From Qipengyuania aquimaris (GTDB taxonomy: Bacteria; Pseudomonadota; Alphaproteobacteria; Sphingomonadales; Sphingomonadaceae), in assembly GCF_009827445.1 (NCBI RefSeq), contig NZ_WTYI01000001.1, positions 2,122,381 to 2,186,380 on the forward strand: a stretch of DNA of 64,000 bases, written 5' to 3'. Shown piece by piece: positions 25,322 through 34,418 of this stretch (position 1 is the first letter of the stretch; every line of letters begins with the position of its first letter). A program made the translations under genes and the position numbers. The notes below the pieces were generated by a model. That model searched no databases. It had not been told where the DNA came from and saw only the letters and a program-made list of their open reading frames with translations.

Positions 25322-26340
25322 GCGGTCACGAACGTCAGTTCGGGGCCTTGGTCGATATGATACCGGCCCGCCGGAAAGTGCTCGCCGTCCAGGATAAAAG
25401 GCGCTTCCAGATCTATCGAGAAAGCTTCGGCACTGATCTGGTGCAAGCCCGCCGACGAAAGCCAATCGGGATGCCAGCCAGACAGAATGGCCGGAAGGGA
25501 GGCAAAAATCCGCCTGCGCGGCCTGTCGAGGATGGCCAGCCGGATCGGAGCTTGGCTCTTCCCGAACAACTGGATGCCCATCGGCATGCGCTGAAGCGTT
25601 GTGGCCAAGATGATATGCCTGCGTGCGGGATCGCCATGAGGAGAATGCGGCATCGGTTCTCCGGATGGCTCGTAGGCGAGGCGCATAGCAGTACCGCGGC
25701 GCCACCGATTAGCATTGGTGCCGAAGAGGACCTGCAGCACGCCCCAGGCTGCAGTGGCCCCTACGGCAAGGGAATCGAAAAACCCGATCCGGTGCGCATC
25801 CTGTCCGGCCTCGATGCCGAGCGTGAATGCGCCTGCGCCGAGGATGAAACCGAGCATCGGGAGTTCGTCGCTGCCTTCGCGGGCGACGGTGAGCGCGCGC
25901 CGTTGCACGCGCTTGCTCGAACGAAACGCTTCGACTGCCGCAGAAAGGCTCCAGTCCGATGGAGCGCCCAAATCGACATTGAGCGCGTTGGTCTTGCCGC
26001 GTGGCAGGACTGCTAGTGTCGGCCAGTTCTCGCCGAAAACAACCTGGCCCATGGTCAGCACATCGCGAATTGTGCCGTCGCCGCCATTGATGATGAGAAA
26101 TTCCACACCGTCGTCGCGAAGCTGCGCCAGTGCTTCGGCCAACTCATCCTTGGTGCGCGGCTGAACGATTGTGATGTCGACGCCGTCCACCCGCTCCGCC
26201 TGCCTGCCCTTGTTGCGGTGCGAGCGGGGGTTGTGGACCATCGCGATGCGCTGGCTCGCGGCCACGAACGGAGGCTCGCTGCCGGGCAACTGCGTCCCTG
26301 CCTCACGCGCTGTCCGTTGGTTGTGAATGGTGCGCTCCAT
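25318..26340 (-). CDS. Diacylglycerol/ceramide kinase-family lipid kinase (LCB5/YegS type)
   Basis: 340 residues. The N-terminal catalytic lobe has the VHNPRSHRNKG start and the nucleotide-binding GGDGT at 86-90, then LAVLPRGKTNALNVDLG; the C-terminal lobe ends with FILDGEHFPAG, the usual DGE element of DAGK-catalytic proteins. It phosphorylates a lipid hydroxyl with ATP. In sphingolipid-making alphaproteobacteria, relatives act on ceramide (e.g. CpgB of Caulobacter), so diacylglycerol, sphingosine or ceramide are all possible. ATG at 26340 gives MERTIHNQ; the frame is open to 26421. It is 87 bases downstream of tRNA-Arg on the same strand and overlaps the Tam41-like gene. Confidence 0.82.
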   Translation of the reverse strand: MERTIHNQRTAREAGTQLPGSEPPFVAASQRIAMVHNPRSHRNKGRQAERVDGVDITIVQPRTKDELAEALAQLRDDGVEFLIINGGDGTIRDVLTMGQVVFGENWPTLAVLPRGKTNALNVDLGAPSDWSLSAAVEAFRSSKRVQRRALTVAREGSDELPMLGFILGAGAFTLGIEAGQDAHRIGFFDSLAVGATAAWGVLQVLFGTNANRWRRGTAMRLAYEPSGEPMPHSPHGDPARRHIILATTLQRMPMGIQLFGKSQAPIRLAILDRPRRRIFASLPAILSGWHPDWLSSAGLHQISAEAFSIDLEAPFILDGEHFPAGRYHIDQGPELTFVTA

Positions 26341-26427
26341 CGCGGTTCGCCGTGAATTAGGAAAGCTCTCGATAGTGCAGCGCTGTCCGGCCTGCAATGC
26401 GAGGGTGGGAGAAACGCCCATGGCAAG

Positions 26428-26504
<77 letters not shown>

Positions 26505-26631
26505 CTGGCCTTGCCGCCTGGGCGAAGCGGGCGCTTAGCAAGGCCGTTGGCGCCCTGCCAGAGAAATTTCGGCGAGCGCATCGCGGCGCGTTAGCGATTT
26601 GGCAATTGCCGACGCCCTAAACATCCGTTCC

Positions 26632-27030
26632 ATGAACGCGCTACGCCACGAATTCGACCTGTCGAACGCGACTATCCTTCCGCCGCGGGACCGGCGCGCC
26701 CCTAATTCGCGCGACCAGGCCAATCTCGCGGCTCAATGGAATGCGGTTCACGAAGCAGCCGCAGCCATCGGCGTGCTGGCCCAATTGGGCCGCCCCGAAG
26801 AAAACGAAGCCGTTACCGGACTGCCCGCACGTGCTGCCGCGAATGGCGGCTATGAGTACGAGATGGTGCTGCGCGGCGTCGACGATCTTGCTGCCGTCAT
26901 GCAACCGGGCCTGAGGGCACTTTTGTCGCTGAGCGCCTCCGGTCAGGACACGACCAGCGCGGCGCTCACCCTGTGGCGGGAATTCCATGCCTCGCGCGAT
27001 GCGATCATAGCGCTGGCACCTGAAAACTGA
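26632..27030 (+). CDS. Conserved-looking hypothetical protein, all-helical
   Basis: 132 residues, no signal peptide, no membrane segment, no cysteine. The sequence is Ala-rich and alternates charged and small residues (e.g. NLAAQWNAVHEAAAAIGVLAQ, then GVDDLAAVMQPGLRALLS), suggesting a helical bundle. I do not recognise the family. ATG at 26632 is used; an in-frame TTG at 26599 is an alternative. It lies between tRNA-Arg and mmcB, 48 bases before mmcB, so it may share its promoter. Confidence 0.6.
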   Translation: MNALRHEFDLSNATILPPRDRRAPNSRDQANLAAQWNAVHEAAAAIGVLAQLGRPEENEAVTGLPARAAANGGYEYEMVLRGVDDLAAVMQPGLRALLSLSASGQDTTSAALTLWREFHASRDAIIALAPEN

Positions 27031-27078
27031 CCACTCCCGGCGCTTGACCGCGTTCCCATTCTGTTCCATTTCGGGGAC

Positions 27079-27582
27079 ATGAGTGATTCCCCCGTCATCG
27101 AAACTGCCGGACAAGAGACCGGCGGCGAAACCGCAGTCGACGTGGCGCGCGGCATTGCCCGCCTGTTTGCGCGAAACGATGTCTGGCTGATTCCCGAAGT
27201 GCCGCTGCGCAACGGGCGCAGGGCCGATCTCATGGGACTCGACAACAAGGGCCGCGTCGTCATCGTTGAGATCAAGGTGCAACGCGGCGACCTGCTCGGC
27301 GATGGCAAATGGCCAGATTACCTCGATTTTTGCGACCGCTTCTACTGGGGCCTCCCGCCCGGCCTCGACCGGTCCGTGCTGGAAAGCGAAGACTATCGCC
27401 CGGATTGCTGCGGCATCATCGTGGCCGACGGCTATGACGGTGAAATCGTTCGGCCGGCCCCGCTCCATCCGCTCGCAGCCGCGCGCCGCAAGGTGGAAGT
27501 CGAGCGCCTGGCACGGGCCGCAATGCGGCGCATGACCGTTGCCGGCGATCCACACTGCGCGCCCTGGGGCAACGCAGAGTAA
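27079..27582 (+). CDS. mmcB: MmcB family DNA repair protein
   Basis: 167 residues. The PD-(D/E)XK-like MmcB core is visible: AVDVARGIARLFARNDVWLIPEVPLRNGRRADLM, then VIVEIKVQRGDLLGDGKWPDYL, with Asp and the E-I-K trio positioned as in nucleases, then FYWGLPPGL. In Caulobacter MmcB is SOS-induced and works with ImuB/DnaE2-type mutagenesis and damage tolerance. No partners are nearby. The ATG at 27079 follows the hypothetical gene by 48 bases. Confidence 0.9.
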   Translation: MSDSPVIETAGQETGGETAVDVARGIARLFARNDVWLIPEVPLRNGRRADLMGLDNKGRVVIVEIKVQRGDLLGDGKWPDYLDFCDRFYWGLPPGLDRSVLESEDYRPDCCGIIVADGYDGEIVRPAPLHPLAAARRKVEVERLARAAMRRMTVAGDPHCAPWGNAE

Positions 27583-27631
27583 GTTCTCGGCTTCTTTTTA
27601 ACGTATCCTGGGGCATAATGCGCGCGGGATC

Positions 27632-28348
27632 ATGTTGGACGCCATTCTCTTTTCGGCACTGGCCATGACGGCCATCATTGCCTTGCGGTACTTCGCGTCG
27701 AGCGGAGCGTTCGCGCTCGCCACGCGATTCAGGCGGCCAGGCTACCACGACCGTCTCGGCCCCCAGATCAGGCGCGAGATTTCCTGGTCGCTGGTTTCGG
27801 CGGCAATCTATGGCATCCCGGCGGGGATAGTGGCCTGGGGCTGGCAGGAACGCGGGTGGACGCAGATCTACATGGAATGGGATACGATGCCCCTGTGGTA
27901 CCTGCCCATCGCACCGCTGGCCTATCTCGCGCTTCACGACACTTGGTTCTACTGGACGCATCGCTGGATGCATCGCCCTCGCCCGTTTCGCGTCATGCAT
28001 GCTGTGCATCACGCCAGCCGCCCGCCCACCGCCTGGGCTGCCATGAGCTTCCATCCTTGGGAGGCACTCACCGGCGCCGTGGTCATCCCTGCGCTGGTCT
28101 TCGTCATTCCGATCCATATCGCCATGCTGGGCCTGGTTCTGGCCGTGATGACGATCATGGGCGTGACCAATCACATGGGGTGGGAGATGTTTCCCCGCCG
28201 TCTCGTTCATTCGCGGTTGGGGGACTGGTTGATAACCGCCAGCCACCATCAGCGTCATCATGAAGAGTATCGATGCAATTACGGCCTCTATTTCCGGTTC
28301 TGGGACCGGCTGTGCAAGACCGATCGCGGTCTGAGCGAACGCGTATGA
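27632..28348 (+). CDS. Sterol desaturase / fatty acid hydroxylase family membrane enzyme
   Basis: 238 residues with four hydrophobic segments and the eight-histidine di-iron motif set: HDTWFYWTHRWMH starting at His102, HAVHH at 123-127, and HHQRHH at 205-210. These integral membrane oxygenases hydroxylate or desaturate lipids or carotenoids; in sphingomonads they may act on sphingolipid or fatty acyl chains, or on hopanoids or sterols, but the substrate cannot be told here. The stop (TGA) overlaps the ATG of the following DUF2141 gene, so the pair is coupled. Confidence 0.87.
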   Translation: MLDAILFSALAMTAIIALRYFASSGAFALATRFRRPGYHDRLGPQIRREISWSLVSAAIYGIPAGIVAWGWQERGWTQIYMEWDTMPLWYLPIAPLAYLALHDTWFYWTHRWMHRPRPFRVMHAVHHASRPPTAWAAMSFHPWEALTGAVVIPALVFVIPIHIAMLGLVLAVMTIMGVTNHMGWEMFPRRLVHSRLGDWLITASHHQRHHEEYRCNYGLYFRFWDRLCKTDRGLSERV

Positions 28349-28800
28349 ACGCCCGGTTCGCCCTGCTGCCGCTTTGCGCGCTGGCGCTGGGCGCGGGTGT
28401 GCCTCTGCCAGCGAAGGACGCTGGCGTGAGTATTACCGTCAAGGTCACCGACCTGCGTAACGACAAGGGTCTACTGCGCGCCTGCATGACGACTGCACAA
28501 AGCGATTTTCCCGATTGCAAGGACACCGCCAGCATCCACGCTACGAGTGTGAACGCTCGCGAGAGCGGAGTGACCTTCACATTCGATGGAGTGAAACCCG
28601 GCCGCTATGCAATCGCCCTGCTCCACGACGAAAATTCCAACGGCAAGGCCGACCGTGTCCTGGGCATGATGCCAAAGGAAGGCTTCGGTTTTTCGCGCGA
28701 TGCGCCGGTTCGTATGGGTCCGCCCAAGTTTCGCGACGCCGCATTCGACATGGGAACAAGCGACCGCGAGCTGACTATCAGGATGCGCTATCTGCTCTGA
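28345..28800 (+). CDS. DUF2141 family exported protein (second copy)
   Basis: 151 residues. An N-terminal signal peptide (about 1-22) is followed by VTDLRNDKGLLRACMTTAQ, then GVKPGRYAIALLHDENSNGKADRVLG, the same family pattern as the gene at 23940, with the HDENSNGKAD loop, and a terminal LTIRMRYLL. Two cysteines (in RACM and PDCK) could form a disulfide. Unlike the first copy it is overlapped four bases by the sterol-desaturase gene (ATGA), suggesting a joint role at the envelope. Function unknown. Confidence 0.85.
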   Translation: MNARFALLPLCALALGAGVPLPAKDAGVSITVKVTDLRNDKGLLRACMTTAQSDFPDCKDTASIHATSVNARESGVTFTFDGVKPGRYAIALLHDENSNGKADRVLGMMPKEGFGFSRDAPVRMGPPKFRDAAFDMGTSDRELTIRMRYLL

Positions 28801-28904
28801 CGGTGCGCGCAGCCTAACCGGCATTAACCTTAACCCTATTTTTACTACACCTGCCTCATAGCCTGTCTCGAATACCGCAACTCGCATTCGGGGGCTTTTA
28901 AGCG

Positions 28905-30920
28905 ATGGACAGGTTTGGCGGCGCATTTGACGCGCAGGACGCACAGGACCATCTCGACGATTTCGTCGAGGAGGACGGCGTCGATCTCGATCCGCCGCCG
29001 TCGCCAGTCGGCCAGGACGAGCGCCGCATGCAGGTGCGCGCCTACAATCATTGGGCAAGCCTGCTCGGCGACGCGAACTATCCCGATATCGAAGACCTCG
29101 AACCGGAATTGCTCGACGATTTCGGGCCTTACTCTGTGCTGCTCGACTTCACGAGCGGGGTTGAGAACCCTGCCGTGCGCTTCGTCGGTGACGAGTTGCG
29201 CCAGGAATGCGACGTCGATGGCGAATTGACACATCTCGAAGATGTGCCGCCACGCTCGCTGCTGAGCCGGATTACCGATCATTACATGCAGATCATCGCC
29301 AACGAGGCGCCGATCGGCTTCGAAGCGGAATTCGTGAACCAGCGCGGCGTAACGATCCTGTATCGCGGCATCCTGCTTCCGTATTCCAGCAATAACGAAA
29401 GCATCGACTTCATCTTCGGTGTGATCAACTGGAAGGAATTGGCCGACGCCAAGACTGCCGACGAATTGCTGCTGCAAATTGACCAGGCGCTGGCTGGCGA
29501 AGACGATCTCGAAGAGAGCGACGACAGCGATTTCGACGATGTCCTCGACCTGACGCAGCCGGCTGAAAACCTGTCCGCCGAAGATGATGGCGACTGGGAC
29601 CAGGAAGACGATGTCTTCGATCTCGGCACCGCCGAAGTCGTCGAAGAGGATATCGAAGAGGCGCTGCCTGCTCCGAGCTTCGGCGAGACCGGCACGGAGG
29701 ACCTGCCGGCCCGCAAGGAACGCGGCGTCGATGCCTTGGGCAATCCACTCGGAAGCCTTGCCCCTGATCCGGGTAGCGAAGAAGCCGAGATGGACGACGG
29801 CGAATTCGATAGCGGCATGAAGACTGCGGCCGACTACGGACTGCCGGACTGGGACGACGAAGAGATTGAAGACGAAGACGTCGAAGACGTCGTGGACCCG
29901 CTTGCCGACGAGGACGCTGGTAGCAGCCTCATGTCGCTGGTCAGCCGCGGCGAACGTGAAAAGAAGACTGTCAATCTCAGCGGGTTCAGTGCAGCGAGCG
30001 GACCGGTTTCATCACCCATTCCGCAGGCATACGAGCCAGAAGAACCGGCAGAACCCTTCGAAATCGCGGCGCATGATATCCTAGAAGCGCCCGATACCGG
30101 GGAAGAAACGGTCGACGCGCCGATGGAGTCCGTTGACGATTCGCAACATGATTCCGCGCCGCTCGACCTGGATGAGACACTCGAGGAAGCGCCGGCCACT
30201 ATTGCGGGTGAGGACGTCGAGGAGCTGCCCGTTCCGACCGATGATGACCCCATCGTTGCAGAAGCGGCAGAAGACGCCGCCGTCATCGCTGCGGCCGAAG
30301 AGGTGGCGCCCGAAGGCCTGTACGATTGCCTGGCCGCGGCACGTGAGCTGGCGCAGGCTGCGCAGAGCACCGAAGACCGCAGCCGCAAGGCACTGTATGC
30401 AGCGGTCGGCCTCGCCTACGATTTCAGCCTCGAGGCGCAGAACTCGCCCGAGGACTTTGGTGAAATCATCGCCGACAACGGCCTGACCGTGCAGGATCGC
30501 GCGCCGATGACGCCGATTGTGAAGCTCGTCTTCGGCGCCGACTACGACAAGACGCGCCTGACCGAATATGCCGCCGTGCTGACCCATGCGCACCGCGTCG
30601 GCATCGAACGCGGCCATCTGGCCGAATTCCTGCGCGAGGCAGAAGGCGGCCTCAAGGGCGTCGTCCAGGCAGAACGCCGTGCCCGCAAGGAAGAACAGGG
30701 CAGGCCGGTCGAAGACGATGGCACGGGCATCCGCGAAACGCTGGCGAAGAAGCTGCGCGCGATCGAGCCTGCTCAGCTTGAAGATATCGACGCGGAAGGC
30801 CCCGAATTCGCTCTCGTCATGGTGCGACGCACCGAAATGGGTGAACTGGTCGTCGTCGGCGAACTGGAAGAAGATCGTGTGCTGCTCGAAAAGGCGGCTC
30901 GCAAACTGCTGGCCAAGTGA
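28905..30920 (+). CDS. Large, very acidic PAS-domain protein
   Basis: 671 residues. A PAS_5-like region lies at about 45-180 (EDLEPELLDDFGPYSVLLDF, then AVRFVGDELR, DEFFGVI-type ending FGVINWKEL). The middle, about 190-470, is intrinsically disordered and extremely acidic, rich in Asp/Glu, Ala and Pro with repeated DD/EE clusters. The C-terminus (about 475-671) is helical with AARELAQAAQ and AEFLREAEGG and ends ARKLLAK. There is no signal peptide, kinase or other output domain visible, so it may be a sensor/scaffold acting by protein contacts. It is solitary, with ~100 bases of promoter sequence. Confidence 0.7.
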   Translation: MDRFGGAFDAQDAQDHLDDFVEEDGVDLDPPPSPVGQDERRMQVRAYNHWASLLGDANYPDIEDLEPELLDDFGPYSVLLDFTSGVENPAVRFVGDELRQECDVDGELTHLEDVPPRSLLSRITDHYMQIIANEAPIGFEAEFVNQRGVTILYRGILLPYSSNNESIDFIFGVINWKELADAKTADELLLQIDQALAGEDDLEESDDSDFDDVLDLTQPAENLSAEDDGDWDQEDDVFDLGTAEVVEEDIEEALPAPSFGETGTEDLPARKERGVDALGNPLGSLAPDPGSEEAEMDDGEFDSGMKTAADYGLPDWDDEEIEDEDVEDVVDPLADEDAGSSLMSLVSRGEREKKTVNLSGFSAASGPVSSPIPQAYEPEEPAEPFEIAAHDILEAPDTGEETVDAPMESVDDSQHDSAPLDLDETLEEAPATIAGEDVEELPVPTDDDPIVAEAAEDAAVIAAAEEVAPEGLYDCLAAARELAQAAQSTEDRSRKALYAAVGLAYDFSLEAQNSPEDFGEIIADNGLTVQDRAPMTPIVKLVFGADYDKTRLTEYAAVLTHAHRVGIERGHLAEFLREAEGGLKGVVQAERRARKEEQGRPVEDDGTGIRETLAKKLRAIEPAQLEDIDAEGPEFALVMVRRTEMGELVVVGELEEDRVLLEKAARKLLAK

Positions 30921-30976
30921 ACCTTCCCGAATAAGTGCTTGAGATGGATGGGCCGCACGCGCTAGCGCTGCGGCCC

Positions 30977-32080
30977 ATGCCATTTTTCCCTACCGCACCC
31001 GTCCGGATTCAGCCCTATTTCGGCTATCGCAACGAGGAGCGGCTGTTCATCACCGCCCGCGCCCTGCGCTCGCGCGACAGTAGCTTTGCGAAGTCGGGAA
31101 AGTGGCGGGCGATGCGCACCATGATGGGTCAGTTTGCCAGCCATGAAGTGGAGGGCCTGCCGGTCGAGCTCGAAATCGCCGCTCCAGGCCAACAATCGCA
31201 GCGGCACCAGGGCGTGACCGACAAGGAAGGCTTCGTCCATTTCGACATCAGGCTGGAGGGCGAGTGGCCCTATGGCGAGGAGCCGGAATGGGAAACCGTG
31301 AGCTTCCACTGGTCCAATGGCGAAGGCGAACACTGCCTCGACGGACACGTGCTTGCGCCGGGCAAAAGCACGTCGCTCGGTTTCATCTCGGATATCGACG
31401 ATACGATCATCGAGACGGGGATCACCGGGAATTTCCGCGCGGTGATGCGCAACTGGCGACGTGTGCTCATGCAGATGCCGGAAGAACGCATCCTCGTTCC
31501 CGGCGCCGACGTTTTCTACAATGCACTTGGCGGCGGGCAGGACCATCACGGACAGAATGGCCACGCCGGCGATCACCAACGGGCATCGCGGCGCCCCTTC
31601 TTCTATGTGTCGTCGAGCCCGTGGAACCTGTTTTCCTATCTCGTCACCTACATGAAAGGCCGCGGGTTGCCGCTTGGACCGATCATGTTGCGCGACTGGG
31701 GTCTCAATCGCGCGACATTCGGATCTTCCAGCCACGGCGCTCACAAGCGCGCCGCGATCGACGGCATCCTGGCGACCTATCCGGACATGAAGTTCGCGCT
31801 CATCGGCGACGACAGCCAGGGTGACCTGACCGCTTTTGCCGATGTCGCTGCGAGCAATCCGGGCAGGGTCAGGGCCGTCTTCATCCGCAAGGTAGGCGAG
31901 GCAATGAGCCCGGAAGAGCTTGCTGCCAAACAATCGTTGAAGTCCGCGAATATCCCCCTCTGGCTTGGCGAAGGTTACGAGGAAGGCCGCAAGTTTCTCG
32001 CCTCGATCGGATTGCTCGAGGATGATGAAGCACAAAATATCGTCAAGTCGGTCGGCAAGGGCGACACGGAGGCTGCGTGA
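30977..32080 (+). CDS. App1-family phosphatase (DUF2183), putative phosphatidate phosphatase
   Basis: About 367 residues. The catalytic App1 domain contains the HAD-type DIDDTI motif at about 139-144, followed by RPFFYVSSSPWNLFSYL and HKRAAIDGI, with the late acidic motif GDDSQGDLTAF. Yeast App1 is a phosphatidate phosphatase; bacterial members are assumed to hydrolyse lipid phosphates. The front part (1-130) is a beta-rich domain with VEGLPVELEI. ATG 30977 is preferred over ATG 30944 because the conserved VRIQPYFGYRN begins soon after; the frame is open to 30935. Its TGA overlaps the GTG of the next gene (GTGA). Confidence 0.78.
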   Translation: MPFFPTAPVRIQPYFGYRNEERLFITARALRSRDSSFAKSGKWRAMRTMMGQFASHEVEGLPVELEIAAPGQQSQRHQGVTDKEGFVHFDIRLEGEWPYGEEPEWETVSFHWSNGEGEHCLDGHVLAPGKSTSLGFISDIDDTIIETGITGNFRAVMRNWRRVLMQMPEERILVPGADVFYNALGGGQDHHGQNGHAGDHQRASRRPFFYVSSSPWNLFSYLVTYMKGRGLPLGPIMLRDWGLNRATFGSSSHGAHKRAAIDGILATYPDMKFALIGDDSQGDLTAFADVAASNPGRVRAVFIRKVGEAMSPEELAAKQSLKSANIPLWLGEGYEEGRKFLASIGLLEDDEAQNIVKSVGKGDTEAA

Positions 32081-33000
32081 AGACATTAATGCTCATACTG
32101 GCCGTGATCGTGGGCCTAGCCCTGATCGCCGGCGGCGCGATATTGATCGCGATCAACCGGAACGGCCCGGCGGTGCTCGACACGGTCGACCGGATTTCCG
32201 GCGGCAAGAACAATACCGAGCTGTTGCACAAGCAAAGCCTTGGCGTAGATCCGCGTCAGAAATTGCTGGTATACGGCGAACGGTCTCCAGATGAGGCCCT
32301 TCCCGTTTTCATTTTCATTCACGGCGGCAGTTGGCGTAGCGGCAACCCGGACGATTACGGCTTCATCGCCCGCAGTATCGCGCCCGAAGGCTATATCGTC
32401 GTGCTAGGCGGGTACTGCTTGCGCGAAAATGGCCGCTATCCCGCAATGCTCCAGGACACTGCGGCAGTGACCGCGTGGGTCCACGAAAACATCACAGATT
32501 TCGGCGGCGATCCGGAGCGCATCGTGCTCGCCGGACATTCGGCCGGAGCATACAATGTGGCACAAGTCGCGCTGGAACAGCGCTGGCTCGAGCAAGCGCG
32601 CGTCCCGGCGCAGGCGATCCGGGGTGTGGTCGGACTGGCCGGGCCATACGACTTCTACCCCTACGACAGTGATTCCACCCGCGCCGCATTCGGTTCTGTC
32701 GGAGTCGGCGCAGAGAGCCAGCCGGTGAACCACACCAGCAGCGATGCGCCGCCCATGCTACTGGTGCATGGAGAGCAGGATTCACTTGTAAAACCGCGCA
32801 ATACGCGCGCTTTGGCTGCTGCGCTGGAAGATAGTGGGGCCGACGTAGAAACGCTGTTCCTACCTGCCATGACGCATAACGACCCGCTGCTCGCCCTCGC
32901 CAACCCATGGCGGCGCGATCCGCGGATCTTCGATGCAGTTACGAGCTTCCTTGGCCAGCACACCGCGCTTTCAGTTCCGGTTCAGGCCGAAACACCCTAA
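32077..33000 (+). CDS. Alpha/beta hydrolase, esterase/lipase family, membrane-anchored
   Basis: 307 residues from GTG. An N-terminal hydrophobic segment (about 3-24) may anchor it in the membrane. The esterase fold follows: HGGSW oxyanion motif (FIHGGSWRSG), nucleophile GHSAG, Asp in VHGEQDSL and His in LPAMTHNDPL, i.e. a complete catalytic triad. It resembles the BD-FAE/feruloyl-esterase-like group, substrate unknown. The start overlaps the App1 stop by four bases, so the pair is translationally coupled, and a M48 protease gene follows after 10 bases. Confidence 0.82.
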   Translation: MKTLMLILAVIVGLALIAGGAILIAINRNGPAVLDTVDRISGGKNNTELLHKQSLGVDPRQKLLVYGERSPDEALPVFIFIHGGSWRSGNPDDYGFIARSIAPEGYIVVLGGYCLRENGRYPAMLQDTAAVTAWVHENITDFGGDPERIVLAGHSAGAYNVAQVALEQRWLEQARVPAQAIRGVVGLAGPYDFYPYDSDSTRAAFGSVGVGAESQPVNHTSSDAPPMLLVHGEQDSLVKPRNTRALAAALEDSGADVETLFLPAMTHNDPLLALANPWRRDPRIFDAVTSFLGQHTALSVPVQAETP

Positions 33001-33010
33001 GAAGGGGCCG

Positions 33011-34393
33011 ATGCGCCTGCTATCCCACCTCTTCGCCCTCCTGGCGCTGCTTGTCCTGGCGGCCCAGCCGCTGGCAGCGCAATCGGTCCTGCGTGACGCC
33101 GAGACCGAGGCTTTCCTCGACGAAATCACTGCCCCGCTGGTGGAAGCTGCCGGACTGGAGCCGGGCAATGTCGAAATGGTGCTCATCAATGATCCCAGCC
33201 TCAACGCTTTTGTCGCAGGCGGGCAGGCGATCTACCTCCACAGCGGCCTGATCGATGCTGCCGACAGCGCAAACGAAGTGCAGGGCGTGATCGCGCACGA
33301 ACTCGGCCATATTACCGGCGGCCACATCAATCGCATCGGTGAAGGTTACGCCAAGGCGGGCAATATCTCGCTGCTTTCCATGCTTGCCGGCATCGGCGCT
33401 GCGCTTGCCGGTTCGACCGACGCTGCGATGGGCCTGATGATGGCCGGGCAGAGCGCTGCGATCAGCTCCGTTCTCTCGTTCACCCGCACCCAGGAAGCGA
33501 GCGCCGATGCGGCGGGTGCCGAATACCTTTCGCGCGCAGGCATTTCCGGTCGCGGCTCCTTGTCCTTCTTCGGCAAGCTGCTGAACATGGAGATGCGCCG
33601 GGGTTTCAGCCAGGACGAAGAAGCAGGCTTCTGGCGCACGCACCCCCTTTCCGGCGATCGCATCTCGACCCTGCGCGGCACCTATGAAAAGGATCCCGCC
33701 TGGAACAAGCCGAGTGACCCGGCGCTCGAGGCGCGTTTCCAGCGGGTGAAGGCCAAGCTCATGGGCTATGTCGCGAAACCCGAGCACACCCTACGCGACT
33801 ATCCGGAAAGCGACACATCCACACCCGCGCTCGTCGCGCGCGCCTATGCCTATCACAAGCAGGCCAAGATGGAGCTTGCGCTTGGCACGGCCGACATGCT
33901 GATCGAGCGCGCACCTGCCGACCCCTATTTCCTCGAGTTGAAAGGACAGGTCCTGCTGGAATCGGGTCGTCCGGACGAAGCGTTGGATTACCTGCGCAAG
34001 GCGACCGATCTGAGCCGTTCGGAGCCGCTTATCGCATCACTTTTCGGCCATGCGCTGATCGCCACCGAGGACGAGACGAATTACGAGGAAGCCGAGCGCG
34101 TCCTGCGCGCGTCGGTCGGGCGCGACCGTTACAATCCTTTCGCTTGGTACCAACTGGGCGTGGTCTATGCTGCACGCGGCGATATGCCCCGCGCCCGACT
34201 GGCCAGTGCGGAGCAACAAGTCATGAAGCGCGAATACGCGCTCGCCATGCGCAGCGCGCAGGCGGCAGAGGCTGGACTGCCAGTCGGCTCGCCGGACTGG
34301 CTGCGGGCCCAGGACATCGGGATGCAGGCACGGGCATTGCTCGAACAGCAGTGCGAAGTGAGCAAGGATCGTAGCTGCCGCAGGCGGCGATAG
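33011..34393 (+). CDS. Periplasmic M48 metalloprotease with TPR repeats (BepA-like)
   Basis: 460 residues with a signal peptide (1-23). The zinc motif HELGH is at 96-100, and a second acidic zinc ligand is likely in the EASADAAGAEYL segment. A C-terminal half built of TPR-like repeats (PALVARAYAYHKQAKMELALG, then LIERAPADPYFLELKGQVLLESGRPDEALDYL, and so on) matches BepA/YfgC-type proteases, which check outer-membrane protein assembly. GAAGGGG precedes the ATG at 33011. It follows an esterase and precedes a DsbA-like protein, all exported, suggesting an envelope quality-control operon. Confidence 0.9.
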   Translation: MRLLSHLFALLALLVLAAQPLAAQSVLRDAETEAFLDEITAPLVEAAGLEPGNVEMVLINDPSLNAFVAGGQAIYLHSGLIDAADSANEVQGVIAHELGHITGGHINRIGEGYAKAGNISLLSMLAGIGAALAGSTDAAMGLMMAGQSAAISSVLSFTRTQEASADAAGAEYLSRAGISGRGSLSFFGKLLNMEMRRGFSQDEEAGFWRTHPLSGDRISTLRGTYEKDPAWNKPSDPALEARFQRVKAKLMGYVAKPEHTLRDYPESDTSTPALVARAYAYHKQAKMELALGTADMLIERAPADPYFLELKGQVLLESGRPDEALDYLRKATDLSRSEPLIASLFGHALIATEDETNYEEAERVLRASVGRDRYNPFAWYQLGVVYAARGDMPRARLASAEQQVMKREYALAMRSAQAAEAGLPVGSPDWLRAQDIGMQARALLEQQCEVSKDRSCRRRR

Positions 34394-34418
34394 GGCAGCA
34401 GGAACGGGGAATAGGACG

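Noticed and set aside
29834-30388. A Ser-rich 184-residue minus-strand frame
   Set aside because: It is the antisense shadow of the Asp/Glu-rich region of the PAS protein.
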